This document shows, one piece after another, positions 54,674-64,000 of a DNA stretch of 64,000 bases (the stretch's first letter is position 1; every line of letters starts with the position of its first letter). Position numbers and translations under genes: made by a program. This DNA comes from Ruegeria arenilitoris. Lineage in GTDB: Bacteria > Pseudomonadota > Alphaproteobacteria > Rhodobacterales > Rhodobacteraceae. The notes under the pieces are model-generated. The model was not told the origin of the DNA. It did not search any database and was given only the letters and a program-made list of their open reading frames with translations. The DNA lies in the NCBI RefSeq assembly GCF_013032855.1, contig NZ_WQDA01000003.1:372001-436000 (forward strand), given 5' to 3'.

Positions 54674-54702
54674 GTATTACAGTGCTTTTTATCCGGCTGC
54701 AA
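54674..54702 (-). promoter_or_regulatory. tRNA-Val promoter
   Basis: TTGCAG (54697-54702) and TAATAC (54674-54679) are separated by exactly 17 bp and end 10 bp before the tRNA. The same TAATAC -10 occurs before the tRNA-Asp pair. Confidence 0.7.
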
Positions 54703-54822
54703 GAGGGGAGATGGCTGGAGTTCTTAACCTCTTCAGGCATGAGGATATCCTGCGCCAAGCTGTGAAATCGACACGGTCATTCTGAGGCGTCGGCTCGTGT
54801 TGCAGGTAGTCGTTCCTACGAA

Positions 54823-54846
54823 AAGGCCCCGGAAATCCGGGGCCTT
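54823..54846 (-). terminator. Rho-independent terminator of the RTX protease gene
   Basis: AAGGCCCCGG and CCGGGGCCTT form a 10-bp stem with loop AAAT. Read leftwards TTTTCG follows. Confidence 0.75.
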
Positions 54847-54870
54847 GTCCATTCGAGAATCGCGCCGTTT

Positions 54871-56748
54871 CTAGAGGATGAAGTCGTCCGCTGTCAGGTC
54901 AAGGAGGCCATTCAAGCGGATGACCATCTCGGGCGATTTGTCCCCGTCGGTGTCGATGAAGACCAGGGTCCTGTCCGAAGCCGTTCCGCGAGAATCGATC
55001 TGCTTGTAGTAGATCTCACCTTCATCCGCAGTCGAGAACGGCGTCGTTCCGTTGAAGGTGAAAGCATCATCGCCATCCAGAACCGTGCTGGCGTCAATTC
55101 CGCTGAGGTCAATCTTGTCCACGCCGACTTCGAAATCGGTGATGACATCCGCCGAGCCTGCGGATTTTGAGCTGTCCTTTATCGTGTTGAACACGAAGGT
55201 ATCGGCATCGTCGCCACCGGTCAGGAAGTCTTTTCCGGTTCCTCCGGCCAAGATATCTTGACCGGTGCCGCCCAGCAGTTTGTCGGATCCTGTTCCGCCT
55301 GTCAGAGTGTCATTTCCTTGACCGCCTTCCAGTGTGTCCCTTCCTTCCAGGCCGTTGAGTGTGTCGTTTCCATCATTACCCTGCAGGATGTTGGCTTTTT
55401 TGGACCCGGTTATCTGGTCAGCTTGAGCGGTCCCGGAAACGTTTTCGATGCGTTGCAAAGTGTCAACGCCGTACCCGGTGTCCTGCGCCTCGATATTCGA
55501 CAGATCAACAGTGGCAGCCCCGGTGCCGAGGAAGCGAATCCAGTCGCTGCCACCACCTCCGTCCAGAACATCGTTTCCGTCCGCGTCCTGCGCAAGGATG
55601 TTGTCCTTGCCGCCGCCGCCAAGAACCGTATCGGCACCAGTGTCACCAGACAACGTATCGTGGCCACCGCCGCCGCTGAGTGTATCTTCACCCTCGGCGC
55701 CGTAGATGGTGTCGGAACCACCGCGACCCTGCAGGACGTTGCCAACCTCGTTTCCGAGGATGGCGTCCCCACCGTTGCCGCCAATCGCGTTCTCGATGAC
55801 GACAGAATTGGCGATTGTAAAACCGCCGCGAACACCTTCGGCGGATGATACTGCACCTCCAGCGTCGTCCCCCTCGAGGTCGGCGTCGTTCAGGTTGATC
55901 GTCACTGAACGCCCGACACCGGCGGCCGAAAGTGTGTCGATTCCGCCAGTATCCCAAATTGAGGTCCAGGCCGTTCCGACCTTGTTCGATCCTTTGATCT
56001 TGTACACGTCGTTTTCGGTGTTGTGCTGCTGGGTGCCGTAGATCGCCTGCAGTGCTGCGATGTCCAACGCCATTGGCGAGGCAGTGCCGCCGATATCGTA
56101 GTAGTGCAGGGGGAACCTTTCGGGGTAACCCGAATTGTAGGACATGATCGTGTAGACGCCCTGATTTTGTCCGTCCGTCCCGAAGTCGTCAAAGGGTTGG
56201 GTAACCCCGGGAAAGACCGAGGAAGAACCGCCGTCATCATGGGGGTGAGTTAACCCCATGCCATGTAGAATTTCATGCAGTACCGTCGCGAAGCCTTCAC
56301 CGCCCTTACGCAAAGCAGCCTTGCTCCACAAAACGGTATCGTACGCAAACAGGCCAAACAGCGCATCCAAACCGAGTGAGCCGGACAGCAGAGGCGTATC
56401 GCCCGGCACTTGGTGAAACCCGATCGAACCTCCCAGGGTGTCTTGGGTCACCACGCCATAAGTCAGGTTCACCTGGTTGATGGTGCCATTGGGCGCGAGA
56501 AAGTTTGTCTCGGTGAACTCAATGGGGATGATCGTTTCGATCAGGTCGAATGCTGCCCGAATTGCGCCTTCATGTACTTTGCAAACAGTTGATCCCCAAG
56601 GGTGCCGTCATCAAACGAATATGTAAGCGTTCCAGCCGGGGCCTCCGATATTGGTGCTGAGATCCCAGGATGTCCCCCAGAACAATCCGTCTACGTAGGT
56701 AAGCCCGGTCGGGTTGGCGCCCGGACTGGTTGTATTGGCAATCGACAT
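54871..56748 (-). pseudogene. Serralysin-like RTX metalloprotease with two compensating frameshifts
   Basis: The frame from GTG 56472 gives 533 residues with the zinc motif HEILHGMGLTHP (HExxHxxGxxH) of serralysins, then two blocks of about seven and eight GGxGxDxLx calcium repeats and a C-terminal secretion-like tail. Homology extends upstream to ATG 56748 (MSIANTTSPGANPTG). The same frame there has two TGA stops, while the stretch GTLTYSFDDGTLGDQLF lies in the +1 frame. This implies a +1 and a -1 indel about 55 bp apart. It may be a true pseudogene or sequencing error. It would be secreted by a type I system not seen here. Confidence 0.8.
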
Positions 56749-57321
56749 AGAAAATTATCGCCTTCTTTGGTGTTCAACTGGTTTCAGTATTTTTGGGGCC
56801 TCTAGCAGCCCCCTGTTTGCTGAGCGCGATCATGGTGGAGGGTATCGGAAAGTACCATGGAGGAATTCCCGGCCTCTGAATTCTTTCAGGGACTCTTCTC
56901 TCGTGGACGTGCCAGAAAGTAAATAGTTCCCAGATGGTTGTGGCTCGATTGGGTCAAGACTTCGGCAAAACCGTGTCGTCAAGTAAACGTCGGGGCAGTG
57001 GATAAGTCGGGTCTACACAGCGAGTGGGCTTTCCCCTTCGGTTCGAGCAAGGCTCCTGCGGACAAACCAAAAAGCAATCTTTCAATTCGACAGCCTATGC
57101 GGGAGCGCAGTCTGGCAACCGCAATTGAGCACGCTGGCCGGTGGAAAGTCCGGCGAGTGCCGGTTCACGCAACGGTGCGCGCCGGCGCTATCCCAAAGGA
57201 GCATGCCAAACGCGCTCGCAAACAAATTTTCCCGTTCCTGCAAAAAACTTGAAAACGCCGCTTGACGATGCCCGGGCGTGGCCATAATACACCCCAACGT
57301 TCAGCAATGAACGGGCAGCGG
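56749..57321. other. 573-bp intergenic stretch
   Basis: Between the protease and tRNA-Asp genes I see no convincing gene. A 104-codon plus-strand frame (56938-57252) lacks a ribosome site and any recognised feature. Only the tRNA promoter near the right end is supported. Base composition is lower in GC than neighbouring genes. Confidence 0.6.
57262..57290 (+). promoter_or_regulatory. tRNA-Asp promoter
   Basis: TTGACG (57262-57267), 17-bp spacer, TAATAC (57285-57290), placed 32 bp before the first tRNA-Asp. The -10 is identical to that of tRNA-Val. Confidence 0.75.
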
Positions 57322-57398
57322 GCGGTTGTAGCTCAGTTGGTTAGAGTACCGGCCTGTCACGCCGGGGGTCGCGGGTTCGAGCCCCGTCAACCGCGCCA
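57322..57398 (+). tRNA. tRNA-Asp(GTC), first copy
   Basis: Acceptor GCGGTTG/CAACCGC, D-arm, anticodon stem CCGGC/GCCGG with loop CTGTCAC (anticodon GTC), T-arm GCGGG-TTCGAGC-CCCGT and encoded CCA give a complete 77-nt tRNA. Confidence 0.97.
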
Positions 57399-57448
57399 TC
57401 GCTGCCAGCCTTTGATCCGGGCAAACGGATCGACATAGACCCTAATGC

Positions 57449-57525
57449 GCGGTTGTAGCTCAGTTGGTTAGAGTACCGGCCTGTCACGCCGGGGGTCGCG
57501 GGTTCGAGCCCCGTCAACCGCGCCA
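57449..57525 (+). tRNA. tRNA-Asp(GTC), second copy
   Basis: The copy is identical to the first over all 77 bases and is separated by a 50-nt spacer holding GATCCG...CGGATC (57414-57431). It is probably co-transcribed with the first. Confidence 0.97.
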
Positions 57526-57617
57526 CTTCTCCTCAAAAGTCTTTGCGTTCCCTGTGGACACAGGGTTGCTTTTCTGGACAATCGGTCCCGGCAGGTAGCA
57601 CGCAGTCGGGGTTTTCG

Positions 57618-58187
57618 ATGGTCAGCTTGAACCGCGTCGTCATGGTTCGGGAAAGCAAGAAATGGGTACGGAGTCTGGGGCCGGAGGCGCTGGACTGCGC
57701 CGAAATTTCGGGAAAATGGGGAACGCAATTCGGATTTCGCAGCCATACCCAGATCTGGCATCGTAAACACGATATCTGCAAAGGCCCGCTGACGGATGAC
57801 CGCGGGGACGTTCGTCAGTTCGATCTGATCCTGGCCAATCAGGTCTGGGAACATCTTGACCGGCCCTATGAAGCCACACTGAACGTGCTCGAAATGCTGC
57901 GGCCGGGAGGGTGGTTCTGGTTGGCCGTGCCGTTCTTCATCCCGTTCCATGCCGCTCCGCACGACTGTTCGCGTTGGTCGGCGCGGGGATTGCGCAACCT
58001 GCTGACCGAATGCGGCTTTGATCCGGAAAGTATTCAGGCTGCGCAATGGGGCAACCGTCAGGCGGCTTTGCGGAACCTCGAACCGGTCTGGCCGCCCGTC
58101 TATGACCCTGAAACCGACAGTCTGGAAAACGACCCGGATTTTCCGATGTGTGCCTGGGCCATGGCGCGAAAGCCCGAAGACGGGTGA
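57618..58187 (+). CDS. Class I SAM-dependent methyltransferase domain protein
   Basis: The 189-residue protein has the post-motif segment QFDLILANQVWEHLDRPYEATLNVLEMLRPGGWFWLAVPF (residues about 75-115), typical of Methyltransf_11-type enzymes. The first glycine-rich motif is only hinted at by DCAEISGKWG. Hence the substrate and full activity are uncertain. The start is unclear; ATG at 57618 or 57642 are both plausible, and a longer upstream frame lacks support. It is isolated between tRNA-Asp and uvrA. Confidence 0.7.
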   Translation: MVSLNRVVMVRESKKWVRSLGPEALDCAEISGKWGTQFGFRSHTQIWHRKHDICKGPLTDDRGDVRQFDLILANQVWEHLDRPYEATLNVLEMLRPGGWFWLAVPFFIPFHAAPHDCSRWSARGLRNLLTECGFDPESIQAAQWGNRQAALRNLEPVWPPVYDPETDSLENDPDFPMCAWAMARKPEDG

Positions 58188-58210
58188 CCCAAGGCGGAGA
58201 AAATCTGCTC

Positions 58211-58225
58211 GTTCACACTTTGTTC
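58211..58225 (+). promoter_or_regulatory. LexA (SOS) box before uvrA
   Basis: GTTC-ACACTTT-GTTC is a perfect match to the alphaproteobacterial SOS box GTTC-N7-GTTC and lies 68 bp before the uvrA start. Confidence 0.88.
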
Positions 58226-58292
58226 TAACTTTTCGGTTGGAGACTCAGCGTCGCTCGCCTATCTCTAGGACACTTGTGTGTTGGGGGCCTGA

Positions 58293-61151
58293 ATGGCTGA
58301 GCTGAAGAATATCGAGGTGCGCGGCGCGCGCGAGCACAACCTGAAAAACATCGACGTGGACATTCCGCGCGATCAGCTGGTTGTCATCACGGGCCTGTCC
58401 GGGTCGGGCAAGTCGTCGCTGGCGTTCGACACGATCTATGCCGAAGGCCAGCGCCGCTATGTCGAGAGCCTGTCGGCCTATGCGCGCCAGTTTCTGGACA
58501 TGATGGAAAAGCCCGATGTGGATCACATCAGCGGCCTGTCGCCGGCGATCTCGATCGAGCAGAAGACCACGTCGAAGAACCCGCGTTCGACCGTGGGAAC
58601 GGTGACCGAGATCTATGACTATTTGCGCCTGCTGTTCGCGCGGGCAGGCACGCCCTACAGCCCCGCCACCGGTTTGCCGATCGAAGCCCAGCAGGTTCAG
58701 GACATGGTCGATCGGATCATGGCGATGGAGGAGGGCACCCGCGGCTATCTTCTGGCGCCCATCGTTCGTGACCGTAAAGGTGAGTACAAGAAAGAGTTTC
58801 TGGAACTGCGCAAGCAGGGGTTCCAGCGCGTCAAGGTCGATGGCCAGTTCTACGAACTGGACGAGCCGCCGACGCTGGACAAGAAGTTCCGCCATGACAT
58901 CGACGTGGTTGTTGACCGGATCGTCGTGCGCGAGGGGATGGAGACCCGCCTGGCCGACAGCCTGCGCACCGCGCTGGACCTGGCCGATGGCATCGCGATT
59001 CTGGAGACCGCCCCGCGCGAGGGCGAGCCCGAGCGCATCACGTTCTCCGAGAATTTTGCCTGTCCTGTCAGTGGGTTCACCATCCCCGAGATCGAGCCGC
59101 GCCTGTTTTCGTTCAACGCGCCCTTTGGGGCTTGCCCGGATTGCGACGGGCTGGGGGTCGAGCTGTTTTTCGATGAACGGCTTGTGGTGCCCGATCAGAC
59201 CTTGAAACTGTATGACGGCGCACTGGCCCCATGGCGCAAGGGCAAGTCGCCCTATTTCCTGCAAACGATCGAGGCGATCGCGCGCCACTACGAGTTCGAC
59301 AAGAACACGCCGTGGAAGGACCTTCCGGCGCATGTGCAGCAGGTGTTTCTGCATGGCTCGGGCGATGATGAAATCCAGTTCCGCTATGACGAAGGCGGAC
59401 GGGTCTATCAGGTGACCCGCAGCTTTGAAGGCGTTATCCCGAACATGGAGCGCCGCTATCGCGAAACCGACAGCGCGTGGATCCGCGAGGAATTCGAACG
59501 GTATCAGAACAACCGTCCTTGCCACACTTGCGAGGGCTATCGCCTGCGCCCCGAGGCGTTGGCCGTCAAGATTGCAGGGCTGCATGTCGGTCAGGTGGTC
59601 GAAATGTCGATCAAAGAGGCTCTGGCCTGGGTCGGGGACGCGCCGAACCATCTGAGCGCCCAGAAAAACGAGATTGCCCGCGCGATTCTGAAAGAGATCC
59701 GTGAGCGGTTGGGGTTTCTGAATAACGTTGGTTTGGAATACCTTACGCTGTCTCGTTCAAGTGGTACCCTGTCAGGCGGCGAAAGCCAGCGCATCCGGCT
59801 GGCCAGCCAGATCGGCTCGGGCCTGACCGGCGTGCTTTACGTGCTGGACGAACCCTCGATCGGGTTGCATCAGCGCGACAATGACCGCCTTTTGGGCACG
59901 CTGAAGAACCTGCGCGATCAGGGCAACACCGTGATCGTCGTCGAGCATGACGAGGAAGCCATCCGCGAAGCCGACTATGTGTTCGACATCGGCCCCGGTG
60001 CCGGCGTGCATGGCGGGCAGGTGGTCAGCCACGGCACGCCCGAGCAGATCGCGGCCGATGCGGCCTCGATTACAGGGCAGTATCTGTCGGGGGTTCGGGA
60101 AATTCCGGTGCCCGCCGAGCGGCGCAAGGGGAACAAGAAAAAGGTAACGGTTGTAAAGGCTTCGGGCAACAACCTCAAAGACGTGACGGCCGAGTTTCCG
60201 CTGGGCAAGTTCGTCTGCGTGACCGGGGTGTCGGGCGGCGGCAAGTCGACCCTGACGATCGAGACGCTGTTCAAGACCGCCTCGATGCGTCTGAATGGTG
60301 CGCGTCAGACGCCTGCGCCCTGCGAAACGATCAAAGGGCTCGAACATCTGGACAAGGTGATCGACATCGACCAGCGGCCCATCGGGCGCACGCCGCGGTC
60401 GAACCCGGCCACCTATACCGGCGCCTTCACCCCGATCCGCGACTGGTTCGCCGGGCTGCCCGAAGCCAAGGCGCGCGGCTACAAGCCCGGGCGGTTCAGC
60501 TTCAATGTCAAGGGCGGGCGCTGCGAGGCCTGCCAGGGCGACGGGGTCATCAAGATCGAGATGCACTTCCTGCCCGACGTCTATGTCACCTGCGAGACCT
60601 GCAAGGGCGCGCGCTACAACCGCGAGACGCTCGAGATCAAGTTCAAGGGCAAGTCCATCGCCGACGTGCTGGACATGACGGTCGAGGACGCGCAGGAGTT
60701 CTTCAAAGCCGTACCCTCGATCCGCGACAAGATGGATGCGCTGGCACGCGTGGGGCTGGGCTACATCAAGGTCGGCCAACAGGCCACGACCCTGTCGGGC
60801 GGCGAGGCGCAGCGGGTCAAGCTGTCGAAAGAATTGGCAAAACGGTCGACGGGCCGGACCCTGTACATCCTTGACGAACCCACAACCGGCCTGCATTTCG
60901 AAGACGTGCGCAAGCTGTTGGAAGTGCTGCATGAATTGGTCGACCAGGGCAACACGGTCGTGGTGATCGAACACAATCTGGACGTGGTGAAAACCGCCGA
61001 CTGGATCATCGACATCGGCCCCGAGGGTGGCGATGGCGGCGGCGAGATCGTGGCGGTCGGCACCCCGGAAGAGGTGGCCGAATGCGAGCGTAGCCACACC
61101 GGGCGATACCTCAAGCCGCTGCTGAACCCAGAACGCGTGGCGGCCGAATAG
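58293..61151 (+). CDS. uvrA: Excinuclease ABC subunit A
   Basis: The 952-residue DNA-damage sensor of nucleotide excision repair has two ABC modules. The first Walker A is GLSGSGKSS near residue 31 and the second GVSGGGKST near residue 650. Signature LSGGE motifs are present in both halves, with zinc-finger cysteines CPDCDGLG and CEACQGDGV. The C-terminus ends [11 protein letters not shown]. It binds UvrB and is induced by DNA damage through the SOS box. Confidence 0.98.
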   Translation: MAELKNIEVRGAREHNLKNIDVDIPRDQLVVITGLSGSGKSSLAFDTIYAEGQRRYVESLSAYARQFLDMMEKPDVDHISGLSPAISIEQKTTSKNPRSTVGTVTEIYDYLRLLFARAGTPYSPATGLPIEAQQVQDMVDRIMAMEEGTRGYLLAPIVRDRKGEYKKEFLELRKQGFQRVKVDGQFYELDEPPTLDKKFRHDIDVVVDRIVVREGMETRLADSLRTALDLADGIAILETAPREGEPERITFSENFACPVSGFTIPEIEPRLFSFNAPFGACPDCDGLGVELFFDERLVVPDQTLKLYDGALAPWRKGKSPYFLQTIEAIARHYEFDKNTPWKDLPAHVQQVFLHGSGDDEIQFRYDEGGRVYQVTRSFEGVIPNMERRYRETDSAWIREEFERYQNNRPCHTCEGYRLRPEALAVKIAGLHVGQVVEMSIKEALAWVGDAPNHLSAQKNEIARAILKEIRERLGFLNNVGLEYLTLSRSSGTLSGGESQRIRLASQIGSGLTGVLYVLDEPSIGLHQRDNDRLLGTLKNLRDQGNTVIVVEHDEEAIREADYVFDIGPGAGVHGGQVVSHGTPEQIAADAASITGQYLSGVREIPVPAERRKGNKKKVTVVKASGNNLKDVTAEFPLGKFVCVTGVSGGGKSTLTIETLFKTASMRLNGARQTPAPCETIKGLEHLDKVIDIDQRPIGRTPRSNPATYTGAFTPIRDWFAGLPEAKARGYKPGRFSFNVKGGRCEACQGDGVIKIEMHFLPDVYVTCETCKGARYNRETLEIKFKGKSIADVLDMTVEDAQEFFKAVPSIRDKMDALARVGLGYIKVGQQATTLSGGEAQRVKLSKELAKRSTGRTLYILDEPTTGLHFEDVRKLLEVLHELVDQGNTVVVIEHNLDVVKTADWIIDIGPEGGDGGGEIVAVGTPEEVAECERSHTGRYLKPLLNPERVAAE

Positions 61152-61163
61152 GCTGCCTGCGCG

Positions 61164-61553
61164 TCAGTACAGAATATCCGCCACCGCGCCGATCAGGTTC
61201 AGCACTTTGCGCGTGTCGGGGTCGATGCTGTAGACGTAGTCGCCCGCGCGAACGTAGTTACCGCCGCGTTTCAGACCATAGCGGTACGGATCGTCGATCC
61301 AGACATAGTCGCGATCGATCCGGTCGCCGACCTTGTACCAGTTTTTGACCTGACCGGGCGGGACGCAGGGTACGGCCTTCTTGGCCAACCCGGGCGGGCA
61401 ATTGGCAACGGATTTTGCGCCCTTCTGCGGGGCCGCGCGCTCGACCGAGAATGTGTTCTTGGTCTTTCCCTTGCCTTTGCCGTTGTCAGCCAGCGTCGCG
61501 ACCGGGGTCAGTGACAGGCCGGCAAGCAGTGCAATATGCAAAAGTGTATTCAT
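61164..61553 (-). CDS. RcnB-like periplasmic protein
   Basis: The 129-residue protein has a signal peptide (MNTLLHIALLAGLSLTPVATLA), a Lys-rich low-complexity linker and a C-terminal domain with YKVGDRIDRDYVWIDDPYRYGL and YVYSIDPDTRKVLNLIG, matching the RcnB/RcnB-like nickel-cobalt homeostasis fold. Two cysteines (CPPG, CVPPG) could form a disulfide. It is convergent with uvrA, 12 bp apart, and unrelated to it in function. Confidence 0.8.
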   Translation of the reverse strand: MNTLLHIALLAGLSLTPVATLADNGKGKGKTKNTFSVERAAPQKGAKSVANCPPGLAKKAVPCVPPGQVKNWYKVGDRIDRDYVWIDDPYRYGLKRGGNYVRAGDYVYSIDPDTRKVLNLIGAVADILY

Positions 61554-61656
61554 GGGCGGTTCCCCTCGGTTCGTCGCGCCGTCATGCCGCGTTTCCCGAT
61601 ATTTTGGAATGACCGCCCGAAGTGCAAGCCCTGGGTGGCGAAATGCCGCCCAAAGC

Positions 61657-62529
61657 TTAACTGCGGCCGCGCTTTTCGAACCGGGGCAGCATGCCCGAGA
61701 AGTCCATGCCCTTGCCGTCTTCGGCTTCGACGAACTGTTCGTACAGCGCAGTGGCGATCTGGCCCATCGGCGTGTCGGCGTCGGCGCTTTCGGCGGCCTG
61801 CTGGCTGAGCCGCAGGTCCTTGAGCATCAGCTCGGCGGCGAAACCGGGCTTGTAGCCGTTGTCGGCAGGCGACTGCGGCCCGACACCGGGGGCGGGGCAA
61901 TAGGCGTTCATGCTCCAGCTGTAGCCCGACGAGGTGCTGACCACATCGAACATCTTCTGCCGGTCCAGGCCCAGCTTGTCGGCCAGGGCAAAAGCCTCGC
62001 AGGTGGCGATCATGGTGACGCCCAGAATCATGTTGTTGCAGATCTTGGCGGCCTGGCCTGCGCCGGCCGCACCGCAATGCACCGCCTTCTGGCCCATGAT
62101 CTCAAACAGCGGGGCCGCCTTGGCAAATGCCGCGTCCGAGCCGCCGGCCATGAAGGTCAGCGTGCCGGCGGCCGCGCCGCCGATCCCGCCCGAGACGGGC
62201 GCGTCCACGGCCAGAAGCCCGGCCTGTTCAGCCTGATCCGCCACGGCGCGGGCGCTGTCCACATCGACGGTCGAGCAGTCGATGAACACCGCGCCTTTCT
62301 CCATGTGTGGAATGATCTGATCGGCCACTGCGCGCAGGATGTCGCCATTGGGCAGCATGGTGATGACCGCTTCGGCCCCGCGGACCGCATCAGGGGCCGT
62401 TTCGGCCTTGTTCACGCCCTTGACCGACACGCCCGCGGTGTCGAACCCGGTCACGTCGTGACCGGTCTTGGCCAGATTGGCCGCCATCGGCGCGCCCATG
62501 TTGCCCAGGCCAATGAATCCGATCTTCAT
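61657..62529 (-). CDS. mmsB: 3-hydroxyisobutyrate dehydrogenase
   Basis: The NAD-dependent enzyme oxidises 3-hydroxyisobutyrate to methylmalonate semialdehyde in valine breakdown. The 290-residue protein has the Rossmann motif GFIGLGNMGAPMA, the substrate motif DAPVSGGIGGAAAGTL near residue 117 and the catalytic Lys in AAKICNNMILG. It follows the HIBCH gene by three bases, which fits the next step of the pathway. Confidence 0.96.
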   Translation of the reverse strand: MKIGFIGLGNMGAPMAANLAKTGHDVTGFDTAGVSVKGVNKAETAPDAVRGAEAVITMLPNGDILRAVADQIIPHMEKGAVFIDCSTVDVDSARAVADQAEQAGLLAVDAPVSGGIGGAAAGTLTFMAGGSDAAFAKAAPLFEIMGQKAVHCGAAGAGQAAKICNNMILGVTMIATCEAFALADKLGLDRQKMFDVVSTSSGYSWSMNAYCPAPGVGPQSPADNGYKPGFAAELMLKDLRLSQQAAESADADTPMGQIATALYEQFVEAEDGKGMDFSGMLPRFEKRGRS

Positions 62530-62532
62530 GTT

Positions 62533-63567
62533 TCACTCCTCCTCGAATGTCAGCGTGTCCGCGCCCAGCGGCATCAGCATCCGTGATACCGCCGTGGCCG
62601 GCACGTTCATGTCCGCAAACTGCCATTTCGGGTTGCGGTCCTTGTCGATGATCTGCGCCCGGATGCCCTCGAGAAAATCGCCGTGCTCCATCGATCGGAA
62701 GGTAAAGCGGTATTCCAGCTCCAGCGCCTTGCACATGGTCAGGGCGGGTCCGCGCAGGCGGTGCAGCATCTCGATCGCGCAGGCCATCGACAGCGGCGAA
62801 TTGCGGCCCATCGCCTCGAGCGCGCCGCGGGTGAATTCGCTGTCGCCATTGCACAGGTCGGTCAGAACGTCGCCCAGGGTTTCACCGCCGAAGAAACGGT
62901 CGATGTCGTCCTGCGGCAAGGTGCGGTCCGGGGCGGGGACGGCGTGTTCGGCCAGTAGGTCGGCCTGGCCCGAGGCCTCGAGCATCTCGATCATGTCGGG
63001 CCATTGCTCCTGCGAGATGAAGTGGTCGGCGAACCCGGCATAGATCGCGTCGCCCGGACCCATGCGCGCGCCGGTGAGGCCCAGATATTCGCCCAACCGT
63101 CCCGGCGCCAGCGCCAGCAGCAGCGACCCGCCCACATCCGGCACCAGCCCGATCGAGCATTCGGGCATCGCGATCTTCGAGCTTTCGCCGACGATCCGGT
63201 GGGTGCCGTGACAGCCGATGCCCACGCCGCCGCCTATGGTAAAGCCCTGCAGGAAGCTGACCACCGGCTTGGGATATTCGAAGATCATCGCGTTCAGGCG
63301 GTATTCATCGCGCCAGAACTTTTGCCCATAGGCATAGTCGCCCTTGGTGCCCGTTGCGTACAACTCGGCGATGTCTCCGCCCGCGCAGAAGGCCTTTTCA
63401 CCCTCGGCATCAAGGATGACCAGATCGACCTCGTCATCCTCGCGCCAATTGCGCAGGGCGGTGTCGATGGCCATGCACATCTCGTAGCTCAGCGCATTCA
63501 GGGCCTTGGGCCGGGTCAGGGTGATCCGGCCGGCGCGGCCCGTGGTGCGGATGTCGATATCGGACAT
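62533..63567 (-). CDS. 3-hydroxyisobutyryl-CoA hydrolase (HIBCH)
   Basis: The 344-residue crotonase-family thioesterase has AFCAGGDIAELY for the oxyanion hole, GFTIGGGVGIGCHGTHRIV and the catalytic Glu/Asp region MPECSIGLVPDVGGS. HIBCH domain C-terminal IIDKDRNPKW distinguishes it from enoyl-CoA hydratases. It hydrolyses 3-hydroxyisobutyryl-CoA and is placed between the acyl-CoA dehydrogenase and mmsB, the pathway order. Confidence 0.93.
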   Translation of the reverse strand: MSDIDIRTTGRAGRITLTRPKALNALSYEMCMAIDTALRNWREDDEVDLVILDAEGEKAFCAGGDIAELYATGTKGDYAYGQKFWRDEYRLNAMIFEYPKPVVSFLQGFTIGGGVGIGCHGTHRIVGESSKIAMPECSIGLVPDVGGSLLLALAPGRLGEYLGLTGARMGPGDAIYAGFADHFISQEQWPDMIEMLEASGQADLLAEHAVPAPDRTLPQDDIDRFFGGETLGDVLTDLCNGDSEFTRGALEAMGRNSPLSMACAIEMLHRLRGPALTMCKALELEYRFTFRSMEHGDFLEGIRAQIIDKDRNPKWQFADMNVPATAVSRMLMPLGADTLTFEEE

Positions 63568-63574
63568 GGAAACC

Positions 63575-64000
63575 TCAGCGATGGGCGAGCAATTGGCGGG
63601 CGACGATCACGCGCATTATCTCGTTCGTGCCTTCCAGAATTTGATGCACCCGCAGATCGCGCACAAGCTTTTCGATGCCGTAATCGGCCAGATAGCCGTA
63701 ACCGCCATGCAGCTGCAGGCACTGATCGACCACTTTCGATCCGGTCTCGGTCACGAATTTCTTGGCCATCGCGCAGAATTTGGTGGCGTCGGGCGCGCCC
63801 TGATCCAGCTTCCAGGCCGCCTGACGCAGGAAGGTGCGGGCGGCCTGCAGCTCGATCTCCATGTCGGCCAGCCGGAATTGCAGGGCTTGGAACTGGTCGA
63901 TCGTCTGGCCGAAAGCCTTGCGCTCGGACATGTACCGCAGAGTCATGTCCAGCCCCGCCTGCGCCGCGCCCAGCGAGCATGAGGCGATGTTCAGGCGCCC
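63575..64000 (-). CDS. Acyl-CoA dehydrogenase (isobutyryl-CoA type), 5' part outside window
   Basis: The visible 141 C-terminal codons begin GRLNIASCSLGAAQAGLD and contain RKAFGQTIDQFQALQFRLADM, QLHGGYGYL and the FAD-domain end VHQILEGTNEIMRVIVARQLL, as in short-chain acyl-CoA dehydrogenases. Context with HIBCH and mmsB suggests isobutyryl-CoA. The N-terminus runs off the right edge. Confidence 0.92.
   Translation of the reverse strand, partial: GRLNIASCSLGAAQAGLDMTLRYMSERKAFGQTIDQFQALQFRLADMEIELQAARTFLRQAAWKLDQGAPDATKFCAMAKKFVTETGSKVVDQCLQLHGGYGYLADYGIEKLVRDLRVHQILEGTNEIMRVIVARQLLAHR

Noticed and set aside
56938..57252. A 104-codon plus-strand frame in the intergenic stretch
   Set aside because: There is no ribosome site, family match or codon bias like the neighbouring genes.
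57341..58046. Minus-strand frames starting MARLTGLEPATPGVTG and similar
   Set aside because: They are translations of the antisense of the two tRNA-Asp genes, a well-known source of spurious proteins.

Overview
The window looks like a chromosomal segment of a marine alphaproteobacterium of the Rhodobacterales (Roseobacter/Ruegeria-like). The reasons are high GC, many TRAP and molybdenum-hydroxylase genes, a DUF6456/DUF6477 pair, an MttB-family methyltransferase without pyrrolysine, an alphaproteobacterial GTTC-N7-GTTC SOS box and a guaA/lipA/hpt/infC/lon/uvrA housekeeping set. I see no prophage, insertion sequence or CRISPR array. The species assignment is inference.

Layout. 1-9.6 kb: a truncated P-loop gene, two EamA permeases around a FadL-like porin, guaA, a GNAT acetyltransferase, an MttB-like methyltransferase and the divergent DUF6477/DUF6456 pair. 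9.6-17.1 kb: oxyR facing a Prx5 peroxiredoxin, lipA with an M20 amidohydrolase, a 57-aa membrane protein, hpt, a COQ10-like protein, an MmgE/PrpD protein and pyrC. 17.3-26.2 kb: a form II CO-dehydrogenase-like locus (coxD, coxE, XdhC, molybdopterin-binding protein, coxSLM) interrupted by one opposite-strand secreted protein. 26.2-29.3 kb: an RpiR regulator divergent from a BKACE enzyme and a class III aminotransferase.

29.3-35.6 kb: infC, which can only start at an AUA codon, then fpr and the assimilatory sulfur operon (SUMT, DUF2849, sulfite reductase, APS reductase, DUF934) with a divergent Lrp/AsnC regulator. 35.6-43.3 kb: an orphan P450 and a C4-dicarboxylate-type TRAP locus with its DctB/DctD two-component system. 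That DctD has lost the GAFTGA sigma-54 loop, and two 18-bp palindromes lie in front of dctP. 43.3-50.2 kb: a guanidine-II riboswitch with a Gdx-type exporter and a cytosine-type deaminase, tpiA, an A-type Fe-S carrier, a SufT-like protein, nfeD/qmcA, a nucleoside hydrolase and tgt.

50.4-64 kb: lon, an APC permease, tRNA-Val(CAC), a serralysin-like RTX protease broken by two compensating frameshifts, two identical tRNA-Asp genes, a methyltransferase, uvrA behind an SOS box, an RcnB-like protein and the start of a valine-degradation operon (acyl-CoA dehydrogenase, HIBCH, mmsB) that runs off the right end.

Starts were chosen from Shine-Dalgarno spacing and family N-termini, so several are upstream or downstream of the longest reading frame. 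The most useful second looks are the GAFTGA-less DctD with its palindromes, the AUA start of infC, the guanidine-II riboswitch, the form II cox locus, the BKACE module and the frameshifted protease.
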